A stretch of 64,000 bases of DNA from NCBI GenBank assembly GCA_910588955.1, contig CAJURQ010000005.1, positions 1-64,000 on the forward strand, written 5' to 3'. Numbering within the stretch: position 1 is the first letter of the stretch; each line of letters opens with the position of its first letter. Made by a program: the position numbers and the translations under genes. Source of the stretch: an uncultured Lachnospiraceae bacterium (GTDB taxonomy: Bacteria; Bacillota; Clostridia; Lachnospirales; Lachnospiraceae). Below, in pieces: positions 33,711 to 43,378 of this stretch. The notes beneath the pieces were generated by a model. That model was not told where the DNA came from and made no database searches. It was given only the letters and a program-made list of their open reading frames with translations.

Positions 33711-35528
33711 TTATCTTCTGACATTCTCCATCATCTCCATCGGAATCATCAGCCGTACTCTCGTCCCTTTTCCCTGCTCCGAGTTCACATGCAGCCGGTA
33801 TCCTTCTCCGTAATGCAGCTTCATGCGCTGATTGATATTGTACAATCCGATGCTCTTGCTCCGGCTCATATCGCGAACCTCAATATCCGTTCGCAGCTTG
33901 TTGAGTTCCACCTCCGACATGCCGCAGCCGTTGTCGTCCACATCGATCAGCAGAAACTCCGTGTTATCCGGCTTTTTGGTATAGACAGAAATGACGATCA
34001 TCCCGTTTTCCTCCGTCTCATCCAACCCATGTATGACAGCATTCTCCACCACAGGCTGTAAAAGCAATGGCAGAATGAAACATTGCGACAACTCCACCTC
34101 CTCCGCTATGTTCTTCTGATAGCCGATTCTGCTGCCAAAACGAAGCCTCTGTATCTCCATATATTCATCCACATGCTTTAGTTCCGCCTCCAGCGTGGTA
34201 TATGCCGTTCCAATATTTTCAAGCACATAGCGCATGGTCTTGCCTAAAAGCTTAATCGCCGTCGCCGCTTCACGATCTCCCGCAGTCAGCGCCTTCATGC
34301 GTATGGTTTCCAGCGTATTATAGAGAAAATGCGGGTTGATCTGACTTGCCAGCATCTTAAATTCCATCTCCTGCTGCCTGATCAACAATTCCTGTTCCTT
34401 GAGCTGCGCTTCATACGCAAGCGCCTCCTGCGCCTTAATATTGCCAACCATGACCTGCAGATCCCCGAACGCCTCTGAAAATTCGTCGTTCCCCTGAAAC
34501 GCTGGAATCAACTCATAGTCCTGGTTGCTCGCCTTATGCATCTCCTGCCGCAGCAGCCGCACACGCCCCGTCAAATAATTTGTAAAGATATAAATCAGAA
34601 TACCGGGAATCAGAAGCGCCGTCACAATGATCAGCCCGCATACCCACAGCACCTTTCTGATATTCGCATACCCGTGCCCGTCCATCACGCAGATATATAT
34701 TTTGGAACCTGACTGATAGGCATGCAGTGTGGAAATATTGACAAAGCATTGCTTTCCTCCCACCTTCTCACGACCTGTATATTGAAAATAAGACTCTTCA
34801 TAGTCGATCGCGATCGGCTGTGCCCTTCCGATTCTTTCCGTGGACGAGCTGTAAAAAACCGGTCCCCTGTCCACCGACAGCATACTGTCATACTCTGTGC
34901 TGTCTGCCCAGATCCACAGATAATTAGTGGCAATATGGATAACCAGCACAGCTTGATAGGGTGAGTTGACGAGCTGAATCCGTTTCACAAGGCACAGATC
35001 CCAATTGCTGTCCCGGTAGCCGTCCTCCCACGAAATCGCCTTCCAGAAGACGCCCGCCTGCTCCATCGCCTGCTGATACCACTGCGTTTCCCGAATGTCT
35101 CCGTCCATCTGCTTGAACTGTTTGTAGTCGGAAATGCTCGGATTGTCCGTGTAAATGTCAATGGCGCTGACTTCCGCGTAGGTCTTCGCATAGCGGTTCA
35201 ACACCTCGTTCCTGTCAACCGCCCGCATATATTCCTGCCTGCTCTCAAAGTCATCCGTCAGAATCGTCCGCACGCCGTCGTCAAAGGAGATATCTCTGGA
35301 AATGCCGTAGACCTCTCTTGTCACGTCAAACAGAAGGTTCCTCACCCGGTAGTTGTCGGATTCCAGCAGATCCGTATAATAGTTCTGCATCAGATGATTC
35401 GTATAAATAAGCAAAAATCCCCCAATCAAAAGAATGGGGACAACTACTACCACTGTATAGATCCGGTAGAGCTGCCGCCTGATGGTAAGCCTGTTCAACC
35501 GCGCAATTAATCTCTGTATGCCGCTCAT
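33711..35528 (-). CDS. YesM-type sensor histidine kinase
   Basis: The 605-residue protein has a first membrane helix near residue 25 (IYTVVVVVPILLIGGFLLIY), a large extracytoplasmic sensor domain, a second helix (VLWVCGLIIVTALLIPGILI), a HAMP-like linker, the HisKA_7TM/His_kinase box LASQINPHFLYNTLETIRMK with the phosphate-accepting histidine, and a GHKL ATPase domain (VVENAVIHGLDE, DVDDNGCGM). ATG 35528 has GGAGAC upstream. It should sense an external sugar signal and phosphorylate the YesN-type regulator at 28204. Confidence 0.92.
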   Translation of the reverse strand: MSGIQRLIARLNRLTIRRQLYRIYTVVVVVPILLIGGFLLIYTNHLMQNYYTDLLESDNYRVRNLLFDVTREVYGISRDISFDDGVRTILTDDFESRQEYMRAVDRNEVLNRYAKTYAEVSAIDIYTDNPSISDYKQFKQMDGDIRETQWYQQAMEQAGVFWKAISWEDGYRDSNWDLCLVKRIQLVNSPYQAVLVIHIATNYLWIWADSTEYDSMLSVDRGPVFYSSSTERIGRAQPIAIDYEESYFQYTGREKVGGKQCFVNISTLHAYQSGSKIYICVMDGHGYANIRKVLWVCGLIIVTALLIPGILIYIFTNYLTGRVRLLRQEMHKASNQDYELIPAFQGNDEFSEAFGDLQVMVGNIKAQEALAYEAQLKEQELLIRQQEMEFKMLASQINPHFLYNTLETIRMKALTAGDREAATAIKLLGKTMRYVLENIGTAYTTLEAELKHVDEYMEIQRLRFGSRIGYQKNIAEEVELSQCFILPLLLQPVVENAVIHGLDETEENGMIVISVYTKKPDNTEFLLIDVDDNGCGMSEVELNKLRTDIEVRDMSRSKSIGLYNINQRMKLHYGEGYRLHVNSEQGKGTRVRLMIPMEMMENVRR

Positions 35529-35609
35529 AATGTCTCCGTTTTCCCTGTTATTCCGGTTCCTCTGCCGTTTTCTTCTATCGTACCACGTTATCCGCCAATG
35601 CGCCACAAC

Positions 35610-35651
35610 AACAAAACTCACCCCGACCTGCATTTTTGCATCGGGGTGAGT
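35610..35651 (-). terminator. Terminator of tpiA
   Basis: ACTCACCCCGA and TCGGGGTGAGT form an 11-bp perfect stem downstream of tpiA on the minus strand, followed by TTTTGTTGTTG. It lies within the old open frame in front of the kinase gene, which supports the later kinase start. Confidence 0.82.
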
Positions 35652-35692
35652 TTCATTCACTTTATATTCTTTTTCTTCCTGAAAACCGCCGC

Positions 35693-36439
35693 TTACGCGT
35701 TTACGATCTGACCAAAGTCAGGCTTTAAGGAAGCGCCGCCGATCAGCCCGCCATCGATGTCGGGCTTGGACAAAAGCTCTGCCGCGTTGCCCGCGTTCAT
35801 GGAACCGCCGTACTGAATGCGCACTGCCTCAGCGGTAGCTGCGTCGTACATCTCAGCGATGCAGTCGCGGATACCCTTGCAGACTTCCTGCGCCTGATCG
35901 GAGGTAGCGGTCTTGCCTGTTCCGATCGCCCAGATCGGCTCGTAAGCGATAACCATTCCCTTCACCTGATCAGCGGTAACGCCTACCAAATCGGACTTAA
36001 TCTGCAGTCTGATCCAGTCCATCGTCACGTTCATCTCTCTCTGCTCCAAGGACTCGCCGCAGCACAGAATCGGCACGAGACCTGCCTCCAGAGCCTTAAG
36101 CACTTTCTTGTTCAGGAAAGCGTCATCCTCCTTGAAGTACTCTCTTCTCTCGGAGTGACCGATAATCACGTACTCCACACCCGCATCCTTTAACATGGGA
36201 GCGGAAATCTCGCCCGTGTACGCGCCCTTGTCCTCGATATAGAGGTTCTCTGCGCCCACATGTACGTTGGTGCCCTTCACAGCCTCAGCCACGGGCACAA
36301 TGTCGATCGCGGGCACGCAGTAAACTACGTCAACCGCATCATTCACTACCAGATCCTTTAAAGTTGCGCAGAGCGCAACAGCCTCGCTGGGAGTCATGTT
36401 CATCTTCCAGTTACCGGCGATGATTCTTCTTCTAGCCAT
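35693..36439 (-). CDS. tpiA: Triosephosphate isomerase
   Basis: The 248-residue enzyme interconverts dihydroxyacetone phosphate and glyceraldehyde 3-phosphate. It has the substrate lysine in AGNWKMNM, the catalytic histidine in IIGHSERREYF, the catalytic glutamate in AYEPIWAIGTGKTA, and the phosphate loop GGLIGGASL. ATG 36439 with AAGGAG nine bases upstream gives the standard MARRRIIAGNWKMN start. It lies 74 bp after pgk in a glycolytic cluster. Confidence 0.97.
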   Translation of the reverse strand: MARRRIIAGNWKMNMTPSEAVALCATLKDLVVNDAVDVVYCVPAIDIVPVAEAVKGTNVHVGAENLYIEDKGAYTGEISAPMLKDAGVEYVIIGHSERREYFKEDDAFLNKKVLKALEAGLVPILCCGESLEQREMNVTMDWIRLQIKSDLVGVTADQVKGMVIAYEPIWAIGTGKTATSDQAQEVCKGIRDCIAEMYDAATAEAVRIQYGGSMNAGNAAELLSKPDIDGGLIGGASLKPDFGQIVNA

Positions 36440-36513
36440 TGTAATAATCTCCTTCATCATATTATATTATTCACTCCGCAGAGCCTCGAAATTGCGTTGC
36501 CCTGCTCATCGCA

Positions 36514-37746
36514 TCACTTGTCGTCAGCCGCTACCACGCCGGGAAGCTCCTTGCCCTCCAAGAACTCAAGGGAAGCGCCGCCGCCTGTGGAAATGTGGGA
36601 CATCTTGTCAGCAAAGCCGAGCTGGTTGCATGCCGCTGCGGAATCGCCACCGCCGATGATGGTGGTAGCATCCGTCTCAGCCAGCGCCTTCGCAACAGCG
36701 ATGGTGCCCTTTGCCAGAGTGGGATTCTCGAATACGCCCATAGGTCCGTTCCACACAACAGTCTTCGCGCTCTTCACCGCGTTCGCGAAAAGTTCCTGTG
36801 TCTTGGGTCCGATGTCAAGACCTTCCTTGTCAGCGGGAATCTGGTCGGAATCCACGTACTCTACATCAATAGGCGCGTCGATGGGGTTCGGGAACCCGGA
36901 TGCAACGCCGGTGTCAATGGGAAGTAACAGCTGCTTGCCGAGCTTCTCCGCTTTCTCCATCATCTCTTTACAATAGTCAAGCTTCTCGTCGTCCACGAGA
37001 GAATTGCCGATCTCATAGCCCTTCGCCTTCAAGAAGGTGAAAGCCATACCGCCGCCGATGATCAGGGTATCGCACTTCTCAAGCAGGTTGTTGATTACAT
37101 TTAACTTATCCGCAACCTTCGCGCCGCCAAGGATAGCTACGAAAGGTCTCACCGGATTCTCCACCGCGTTGCCGAGGAAGTCGATCTCCTTCTGCATCAG
37201 ATAACCTACAGCGTTCTCGCCGCCCTTCTCGGTGATATACTTGGTGACAACAGCCACAGAAGCGTGCGCTCTGTGCGCGGAACCGAAAGCGTCGCACACA
37301 TAGACGTCAGCCAGATCGGCAAGCTCCTTCGCGAAAGCCTCGCCAGCCTCCTTAGGCTTGGTCTCCTCTTTGCCGCGGAAACGGGTATTCTGTAAGAGCA
37401 CCACGTCGCCCTCGTTCATAGCCGCCACTGCCGCCGTAGCAGCCTCGCCGGTCACGTTGTCGTCTTTTACGAAATTAACGGGCTTGCCAAGCTTCTCGGA
37501 AAGTCTCTCAGCAACAGGCGCTAAAGACTCGCCCTCGTTGGGACCGTTTTTCACTTTGCCGAGGTGTGAGCAAAGGATTACCTTGCCGCCGTCAGCAAGG
37601 AGCTTTTTGATGGTGGGAAGTGCCGCCACGATACGGGTCTCGTCCGTGATCTTTCCCTCCTTCAAAGGCACGTTAAAGTCGCATCTCACCAGAACGCGCT
37701 TGCCCTTTACATTGATATCATCTACCGATTTCTTGTTTAAAGACAT
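36514..37746 (-). CDS. pgk: Phosphoglycerate kinase
   Basis: The 410-residue enzyme moves phosphate from 1,3-bisphosphoglycerate to ADP. Landmarks are VLVRCDFNVPLKEGKITDET, the hinge GGAKVADKLNVINNL, NGPMGVFENP and the C-terminal TIIGGGDSAAACNQLG. It stands between gap and tpiA; a terminator separates it from gap, so its own promoter or readthrough is needed. Confidence 0.98.
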   Translation of the reverse strand: MSLNKKSVDDINVKGKRVLVRCDFNVPLKEGKITDETRIVAALPTIKKLLADGGKVILCSHLGKVKNGPNEGESLAPVAERLSEKLGKPVNFVKDDNVTGEAATAAVAAMNEGDVVLLQNTRFRGKEETKPKEAGEAFAKELADLADVYVCDAFGSAHRAHASVAVVTKYITEKGGENAVGYLMQKEIDFLGNAVENPVRPFVAILGGAKVADKLNVINNLLEKCDTLIIGGGMAFTFLKAKGYEIGNSLVDDEKLDYCKEMMEKAEKLGKQLLLPIDTGVASGFPNPIDAPIDVEYVDSDQIPADKEGLDIGPKTQELFANAVKSAKTVVWNGPMGVFENPTLAKGTIAVAKALAETDATTIIGGGDSAAACNQLGFADKMSHISTGGGASLEFLEGKELPGVVAADDK

Positions 37747-37801
37747 TTGTGTATCCTCCTTTTATTTATTATTTAATCCACATACGCACCCGCGCACATG
37801 T

Positions 37802-37838
37802 AAAAAAGAGACCCGGCCCAGCGGCCGAGCCTCTTTCA
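37802..37838 (-). terminator. Terminator between gap and pgk
   Basis: AGAGGCTCGGCC and GGCCGGGTCTCT pair around a short loop and are followed by six T on the minus strand. It ends most gap transcripts and may raise gap over pgk expression. Confidence 0.85.
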
Positions 37839-37879
37839 TTGCTTTGTTCGTTTCAAACCAAGTCTGCAGAAACTTACTT

Positions 37880-38881
37880 TTAGTTGAGCTCAGAGAAGTA
37901 CTTAATGGTACGAACCATCTGAGAGGTGTAGCTGTTCTCATTGTCATACCAAGAAACAACCTGAACCAGATTGTCCTCGCCTACCATGGTCTGGGTAGCG
38001 TCGAAGATGGAACCGTAGGTGCTGCCTACGATATCGGAAGAAACGATCTCGTCCTCATTGTAACCGAAGGACTCGGTAGCCGCTGCCTTCATAGCTGCGT
38101 TGATCTCTTCCTTGGTAACGGACTTCTCTACGGTTGCAACCAGAATGGTCGTGGAACCTGTAGGGGTAGGAACACGCTGTGCGGAACCGATCAGCTTGCC
38201 GTTCAGCTCAGGGATAACAAGACCGATAGCCTTAGCTGCGCCTGTGCTGTTGGGAACGATGTTAACTGCGCCCGCGCGGGATCTTCTCAGGTCACCCTTT
38301 CTCTGAGGACCGTCAAGAATCATCTGATCGCCTGTGTAAGCGTGGATGGTGCTCATGATACCGGACTTGATGCCTGCCAGATCGTTCAGCGCCTTAGCCA
38401 TAGGAGCCAAGCAGTTCGTGGTGCAGGATGCCGCGGAAATGATGGTATCGGAAGCCTTCAGTGTCTCATGGTTTACATTGTATACGATGGTAGGAAGATC
38501 GTTTCCTGCGGGAGCAGAGATAACAACCTTTCTTGCACCTGCATTGATGTGTGCCTGAGCCTTCTCTTTGCTGGTGTAGAAGCCGGAGCACTCTAACACA
38601 ACGTCAACCTTGAGCTCACCCCAAGGGCAGTTATTTGCATCGGGCTCTTTGTAGATCTTTAATGTCTTACCATCAACCGTGATGGAATCCTCGCCTGCGG
38701 ATACGGTATCAGCCAGAGCGTATTTACCCTGAGAAGAATCGTACTTTAACAGGTGTGCAAGCATCTTCGGGCTTGTCAGATCGTTGATCGCTACAACCTC
38801 ATAACCCTCTGCTCCGAACATCTGTCTGAATGCCAGACGACCGATACGGCCAAAACCATTAATCGCTACTCTTACTGCCAT
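37880..38881 (-). CDS. gap: Glyceraldehyde-3-phosphate dehydrogenase, type I
   Basis: The 333-residue enzyme begins AVRVAINGFGRIGRLAFRQM (NAD-binding), carries the catalytic cysteine in SAASCTTNCLAPMAK, and the end VSWYDNENSYTSQMVRTIKY. It oxidises glyceraldehyde 3-phosphate with NAD. AGGAGGA lies upstream of ATG 38881. It is the first gene of gap-pgk-tpiA and has a strong leader with an operator-like palindrome. Confidence 0.98.
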   Translation of the reverse strand: MAVRVAINGFGRIGRLAFRQMFGAEGYEVVAINDLTSPKMLAHLLKYDSSQGKYALADTVSAGEDSITVDGKTLKIYKEPDANNCPWGELKVDVVLECSGFYTSKEKAQAHINAGARKVVISAPAGNDLPTIVYNVNHETLKASDTIISAASCTTNCLAPMAKALNDLAGIKSGIMSTIHAYTGDQMILDGPQRKGDLRRSRAGAVNIVPNSTGAAKAIGLVIPELNGKLIGSAQRVPTPTGSTTILVATVEKSVTKEEINAAMKAAATESFGYNEDEIVSSDIVGSTYGSIFDATQTMVGEDNLVQVVSWYDNENSYTSQMVRTIKYFSELN

Positions 38882-38951
38882 TTTTCGTTCCTCCTGAATC
38901 TTGTTTTTTTGTTACTTTGCTATATAATTTCGCCAATCAAATTGGATAAGA

Positions 38952-39005
38952 TTGACAAAATTTTGTCAACGACTATATTTTACCCAATTTGTCCCAAAAA
39001 TTCAA
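38952..39005 (-). promoter_or_regulatory. Promoter and palindromic operator of gap
   Basis: On the minus strand TTGAAT (39000-39005), 17 bp, TAAAAT (38977-38982) makes a plausible promoter. Just downstream, TTGACAAAATTTTGTCAA (38952-38969) is a perfect 18-bp palindrome near the expected start point. Its 7-4-7 layout recalls Rex sites, but the half-site differs at two positions. The regulator is not identified. Confidence 0.55.
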
Positions 39006-39045
39006 GACGTAAATCAAAAATAGTTGGGAAAAAATCGCAAAAATT

Positions 39046-39836
39046 TTAATAACAATCCCGCAAATCATAAAATTCCACCGACGGCTCCCTTCCGAAGTCG
39101 GTGACGTTTCCGTAAAGCTTTACGGTAAAGCCGCTGCCGTCCTCATTCTCCCACTCCCCGATGCGCTCCTCATATGCCGCGCCCCACTCCCAGTACTGGT
39201 CTGTGGTGATATTCCATGATTCAAACTGGAACATGTAGCACATATACGCGTACTTCAGTTCCCGGGAAAGCTCTTCCAGCTCCACGGTCCGCAAGTCATA
39301 TGTCTGTTCCTCCGCAAAAGAAAACCCCGGCACGCCGCCGTATAAGAGCACCTGCGGAAACAACACGGACTCCGTGCTGACAGCCACCTCCGATATGTGC
39401 TGCAGCTCCTCCTGTTCCCTGAACATCTTTACCGCGCTCTCGCAGAAAGCGTCTAACTCCCCGATATCCGCGTAGCGAAGCGTCGCGTAATCTATGATTT
39501 CCGGATCTGCGTAAGTGCCTCCCTCATAGCTCACCAGACAGCCGTCCAGCCGTACTGCGCGGCGTAATACTCAAAAAGCAGCTGTCCGTAATTCTCTTTC
39601 ACCAGATAGACCCGCTCTCCCTCCACATATCCGTTTTCCACCTTCGCGGTGACGGACAGTTCCGGGTGCGCCGACGCATGCAGCGCATAAACGATACTGC
39701 CGTCCTCCTCCTTATCGATCCGCTCCGGCTCGGAAAAGAACGTTTCCGGATAATTCTCCGCCATATAGTCGATCAGGAACAGTCTTCCGTTCTCCCGCTG
39801 TCTGTGAATCGTCACGGGAATCAAAATACAGACTGC
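39046..39836 (-). pseudogene. Remnant of a membrane-anchored protein fused to Hsp70 fragment
   Basis: From about 39836 the frame of the Hsp70 fragment runs into an unrelated segment: one hydrophobic stretch (AVCILIPVTIH) and then an acidic, Tyr-rich domain unlike any Hsp70. The frame stops at 39531 and continues through a GTGA overlap as a second frame (39046-39534) of similar composition. This could be a broken single gene or two coupled frames. I do not recognise the family. The fusion point lies inside a plausible RQKRAALL motif of Hsp70, so a deletion probably joined the two. Confidence 0.5.
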
Positions 39837-40530
39837 CAGAAGCGCCGCTCTCTTCTGCCGGTCCATGCCGTCGTAATCCATCTGGTGATGGGCGCAGAAG
39901 CTGCGTGCGATCACCTCGTCAAAATCGTCGCCGCCCAGACGGTTATCTCCGCTCACGGCGACAATCTCTATCGCATTGTCAAAATAGTCCACCACGGACA
40001 CGTCGAGCGTCCCGCCGCCAAAGTCAAAGACGAGATAGGATCCTTCCTCCTCCCCGCTGAGCCGGCTTGCCGTCAGCGCGGCGGAGGAGGGCTCGTTGAC
40101 AAGCCGCTCCACATGGATGCCTGCAAGTCCCCCCGCCTCCTTGGTGGCATATCTCTGATCGTCGTTGAAATAAGCCGGAACGCTGATGACAGCCTCCGTC
40201 ACCTCTTCCCCCCCAGATACCGCTCCGCGTCCTCCTTAAGCTGGCGCAGGACGAAGGAAGAGAGCTCCTGCGGCGTAAAGTCCTTTCCCGAAAGCGTAAA
40301 CGCCTTGTTTGTCCCCATATAGCGTTTAAAAGAGGCTGCCGTCGCCTCCGGGTGGGAAATCAACCGTTCCTTTGCCACCGCGCCACGCATATTTCCCCGT
40401 TTTCATCTATACTTACCACACTGGGCGTAAGATTTTCCCCTAAAGAATTGGGAATCAAAACCGCCTTGCCGTCCTGACAGACACATGCCAGACTGTTTGT
40501 CGTTCCCAGATCGATTCCGATGATCGCCAT
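39837..40530 (-). pseudogene. Hsp70/DnaK-family gene, truncated and frameshifted
   Basis: The start MAIIGIDLGTTNSLACVCQD at 40530 (AGGGGGA upstream) is a clear Hsp70 nucleotide-binding opening. A lost G after GEICV shifts the frame; EAVISVPAYFNDDQRYATKE and LVFDFGGGTLDVSV follow in further frames, separated by a run of seven G at 40208-40214. The C-terminal half of the ATPase domain and the substrate-binding domain are missing. It is probably an accessory Hsp70 rather than dnaK, because no grpE, dnaJ or hrcA is near. Both lesions lie in G runs, so sequencing error could account for the shifts but not for the missing half. Confidence 0.82.
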
Positions 40531-40734
40531 GATACGTCCCCCTGTCGTCTCTCCTTCCGAAAGCGTTAAAATCCGCATCCTTTCTGAAATTATACACCCG
40601 CTAAAATCCATAAGTCGAAAGGAATGCCGAGATACATTTGCACGATAAAAACATTTGTAATTTTTCCTTCCATCAACTATACTTGTTACATAAGCAATAA
40701 AATCGTTTTCCGCCTGCGCGGAGAGGAGTTTTCC

Positions 40735-41553
40735 ATGCCGATTACAGCAGATTTCCATTTACATTCCTCCTTCTCGGGGGATTCCGACACGCCCATGGAG
40801 CAGATGATCCTTAAGGGAATCGATCTGGGGCTTACCGAAATGTGTTTTACGGAACATAACGACTTCGACTATCCGGTGACCGAACGCGAGACGCCCGGTT
40901 TTTTCGAGGTGAACCCGGACGCCTACCTCTACGATTTTCTGAAACTCCGCGAAAAATACGGGGATAAAATCACCCTCCTTTTCGGCGTGGAACTGGGATT
41001 GCAGCCCCACCTCTCCAAACGAAACGCGGCGTTTGCCAAAGAACATGACTACGACTTCATCATCGGCTCTTCACACCTCTGTCATGGAAAAGACCCCTAC
41101 TATCCCTCTTTTTACGAGGGACGCTCTCAGGAGGAAGCTTATCGGGAATATTTCGAGTCCATTTTGGAGAATTTGAAAGGTTACAGCAATTTCGATGTCT
41201 ACGGACATCTGGACTATGTTGTGCGCTACGGTCCCACAAAGGATCAGGGCTACTCCTACGAGATGTACCGGGAACTGTTCGACCGGATCTTATCGGAATT
41301 GATTGCCATGGAAAAGGGGATCGAGATTAATACCGCCGCACTTGCTAAGGGTATGCGTGAACCCAATCCCTGCATCGGCATTCTGAAACGCTACCGTGCG
41401 CTCGGCGGCGAAATCATCACCGTTGGGAGCGACGCCCACGTGCCGGGACAGATCGCACACGCCTTTGACCGTGCCGTCGAAATTCTGAAAGAATGCGGAT
41501 TTCGCTATTACGCAGCCTACGAAAAGCGAACCCCTTCTTTCCATAAATTGTAA
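40735..41553 (+). CDS. PHP-domain phosphatase, histidinol-phosphatase (HisK/HisJ) type
   Basis: The 272-residue protein has the PHP metal motifs ADFHLHSSFSGDSDTPMEQM, FTEHND, GVELGLQPH, GSSHLCHGKDPYY and GSDAHVPGQIAHAF. These are the histidinol-phosphatase branch of PHP phosphoesterases. ATG 40735 with GAGAGGAG upstream fits better than the open frame from 40624. No other histidine genes are near, so the physiological substrate could differ. Divergent from the Hsp70 remnant. Confidence 0.85.
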   Translation: MPITADFHLHSSFSGDSDTPMEQMILKGIDLGLTEMCFTEHNDFDYPVTERETPGFFEVNPDAYLYDFLKLREKYGDKITLLFGVELGLQPHLSKRNAAFAKEHDYDFIIGSSHLCHGKDPYYPSFYEGRSQEEAYREYFESILENLKGYSNFDVYGHLDYVVRYGPTKDQGYSYEMYRELFDRILSELIAMEKGIEINTAALAKGMREPNPCIGILKRYRALGGEIITVGSDAHVPGQIAHAFDRAVEILKECGFRYYAAYEKRTPSFHKL

Positions 41554-41584
41554 GCCGCAGGAAATACCACCAGAGGAATTTGCC

Positions 41585-43339
41585 ATGAAAATAAGAAATA
41601 AACTGACCCGTAAAACCGTTTTAAGGACAGCCTTTGTCATCTACGCGCTGTTCAGCGTCTATTTCACCACGCGCTTTATCGACGGTATGTTATCCAGCGA
41701 ATATGATGCCATCTCCCATTATCTCTCCCTGAATGACGGCTGGGATATCACCATCAACGAGGACGTCTGGCAAAATGTATCGCTGGATACGTTCCGTTTC
41801 ACCCCTGTCAGCAAGGGAGATACGATTACTATGGAGAGAACTTTTGCGGCGGACACGGACTATACCGGGCACGCCCTTGTCCTGCAGCTCAAACAGACTG
41901 CCGTTACCGTTTATATGGACGGGGAGCAGATCCACCAGTACGGCTGGGACCGGATCGAGCGGCATAAAACGGTCGGCAGCGGCTACCTGCCCGTCGATCT
42001 TCCCGACGACTATTCGTCAAAGACGCTGACGCTCCGATTTACCGTGGCGGAGGACAAGGCGTTCTCACGCATTGAGCCGATCCGCATCTATGAATGGAAA
42101 AGTTTTTACCGCATCATCCTGACCGAAAACCGTGTGCCGCTGTTTCTCGGCTGTTTCCTGACAATCTTCGGGCTTGTCACCTGCTGTATTACCTTTATTG
42201 CCATGCTGTTTTCCGGGAAATTTTCGCGTATTCTGTGCGTCTCCCTTTTCTCCATCTGTATCGGACTGTGGACACTCTGCTACTACAATGTGCTCATTAT
42301 TTTCTCCATGCCAATCTACACGATGAGTCTGTTGGAATACATAACGCTGTATCTGACGCCCATTCCGCTGCTCATCTACATGCGGGCGGATGTTCTGATC
42401 TTAAACCGTCCTTTTGTGTATACGATATATAAGATACTCCTCACGACCCAGATTTTCGCCTCCTCGCTCTTTCTCGGACTGCACGGGGTAGATCTGGTGC
42501 ACTGTGCCGCCACCCTGAAATATATGCAGATGCTGATCGTATGCCATCTAATCTTTTCCGTTGTCGTGGAATTTATGAATCTGCGGACTACCCGTCAGAT
42601 CGTCCACCGGCTGTTCCTGATTGGTATGCTCGTGCTCTCGGCATGTGTGGGCTATGATCTTATTTTCTATTACATCCACCGCTACTTCGGCATTGCCATC
42701 ACCTCCACAAAGGGCATTGCCTCCGTTGGGCTGGTCATCTTTATCGCCATGCTCCTGATCTCCTTCTATATTGACATGACCCAGAAAATGATGCAGGAGA
42801 AGGAGCGGGATTTTCTCCTCAAAAGCGCGTACACGGACGAGCTGACGCAGATTCACAACCGCCGTTACTGCATGGAGTACATGTCGCGCATCAAGGAAAT
42901 GGAAAGCCCGGACTATACGGTCTTCTGCTTTGACTTAAACAACCTGAAAACGACCAACGACACCTACGGGCACGCGCAGGGCGATATTCTGATCCGCAGC
43001 GCCGCCGACGTCATTGTCAATACCTTTGAACCGCACGGCATTGTCGCACGGATGGGCGGCGACGAGTTTATCGCCATTGCAGAAACCAGCGATTCTAAAG
43101 AAATCTCTACTATGATAGGAGAGTTTTGGGACAATATTGCAAAGAAAAACGTGGAGATTCCGGACCTCAATCTCTCCATCGCCTACGGCTACGCCTCCTG
43201 CAGCCCGAAAGAATATAATATAGAAAAGATCTATCAGATCGCGGACGACCTCATGTATGAGAACAAACAGAAAATGAAAAAAGCGAGCGGCGGCGCACTC
43301 GCCAGAGGAAACGCCGCCCACTCGCCCGCTACAGTCTAG
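41585..43339 (+). CDS. Membrane diguanylate cyclase (7TM-like, GGDEF)
   Basis: The 584-residue protein has an N-terminal helix, an extracytoplasmic beta-rich domain (residues about 35-175, with FTVAEDKAFSRIEPIRIYEW), seven or so membrane helices (residues about 185-400), and a GGDEF domain with DELTQIHNRRY, LNNLKTTNDTYGHAQGD and the intact signature GGDEF. It should make cyclic-di-GMP in response to an external ligand; the layout is that of the 7TMR-DISM group. No EAL domain is present. It lies 31 bp after the PHP gene and may share its transcript. Confidence 0.9.
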   Translation: MKIRNKLTRKTVLRTAFVIYALFSVYFTTRFIDGMLSSEYDAISHYLSLNDGWDITINEDVWQNVSLDTFRFTPVSKGDTITMERTFAADTDYTGHALVLQLKQTAVTVYMDGEQIHQYGWDRIERHKTVGSGYLPVDLPDDYSSKTLTLRFTVAEDKAFSRIEPIRIYEWKSFYRIILTENRVPLFLGCFLTIFGLVTCCITFIAMLFSGKFSRILCVSLFSICIGLWTLCYYNVLIIFSMPIYTMSLLEYITLYLTPIPLLIYMRADVLILNRPFVYTIYKILLTTQIFASSLFLGLHGVDLVHCAATLKYMQMLIVCHLIFSVVVEFMNLRTTRQIVHRLFLIGMLVLSACVGYDLIFYYIHRYFGIAITSTKGIASVGLVIFIAMLLISFYIDMTQKMMQEKERDFLLKSAYTDELTQIHNRRYCMEYMSRIKEMESPDYTVFCFDLNNLKTTNDTYGHAQGDILIRSAADVIVNTFEPHGIVARMGGDEFIAIAETSDSKEISTMIGEFWDNIAKKNVEIPDLNLSIAYGYASCSPKEYNIEKIYQIADDLMYENKQKMKKASGGALARGNAAHSPATV

Positions 43340-43378
43340 GCTGTCGCACATACATTCTTCCGCTTAGATGAGTTAGGT

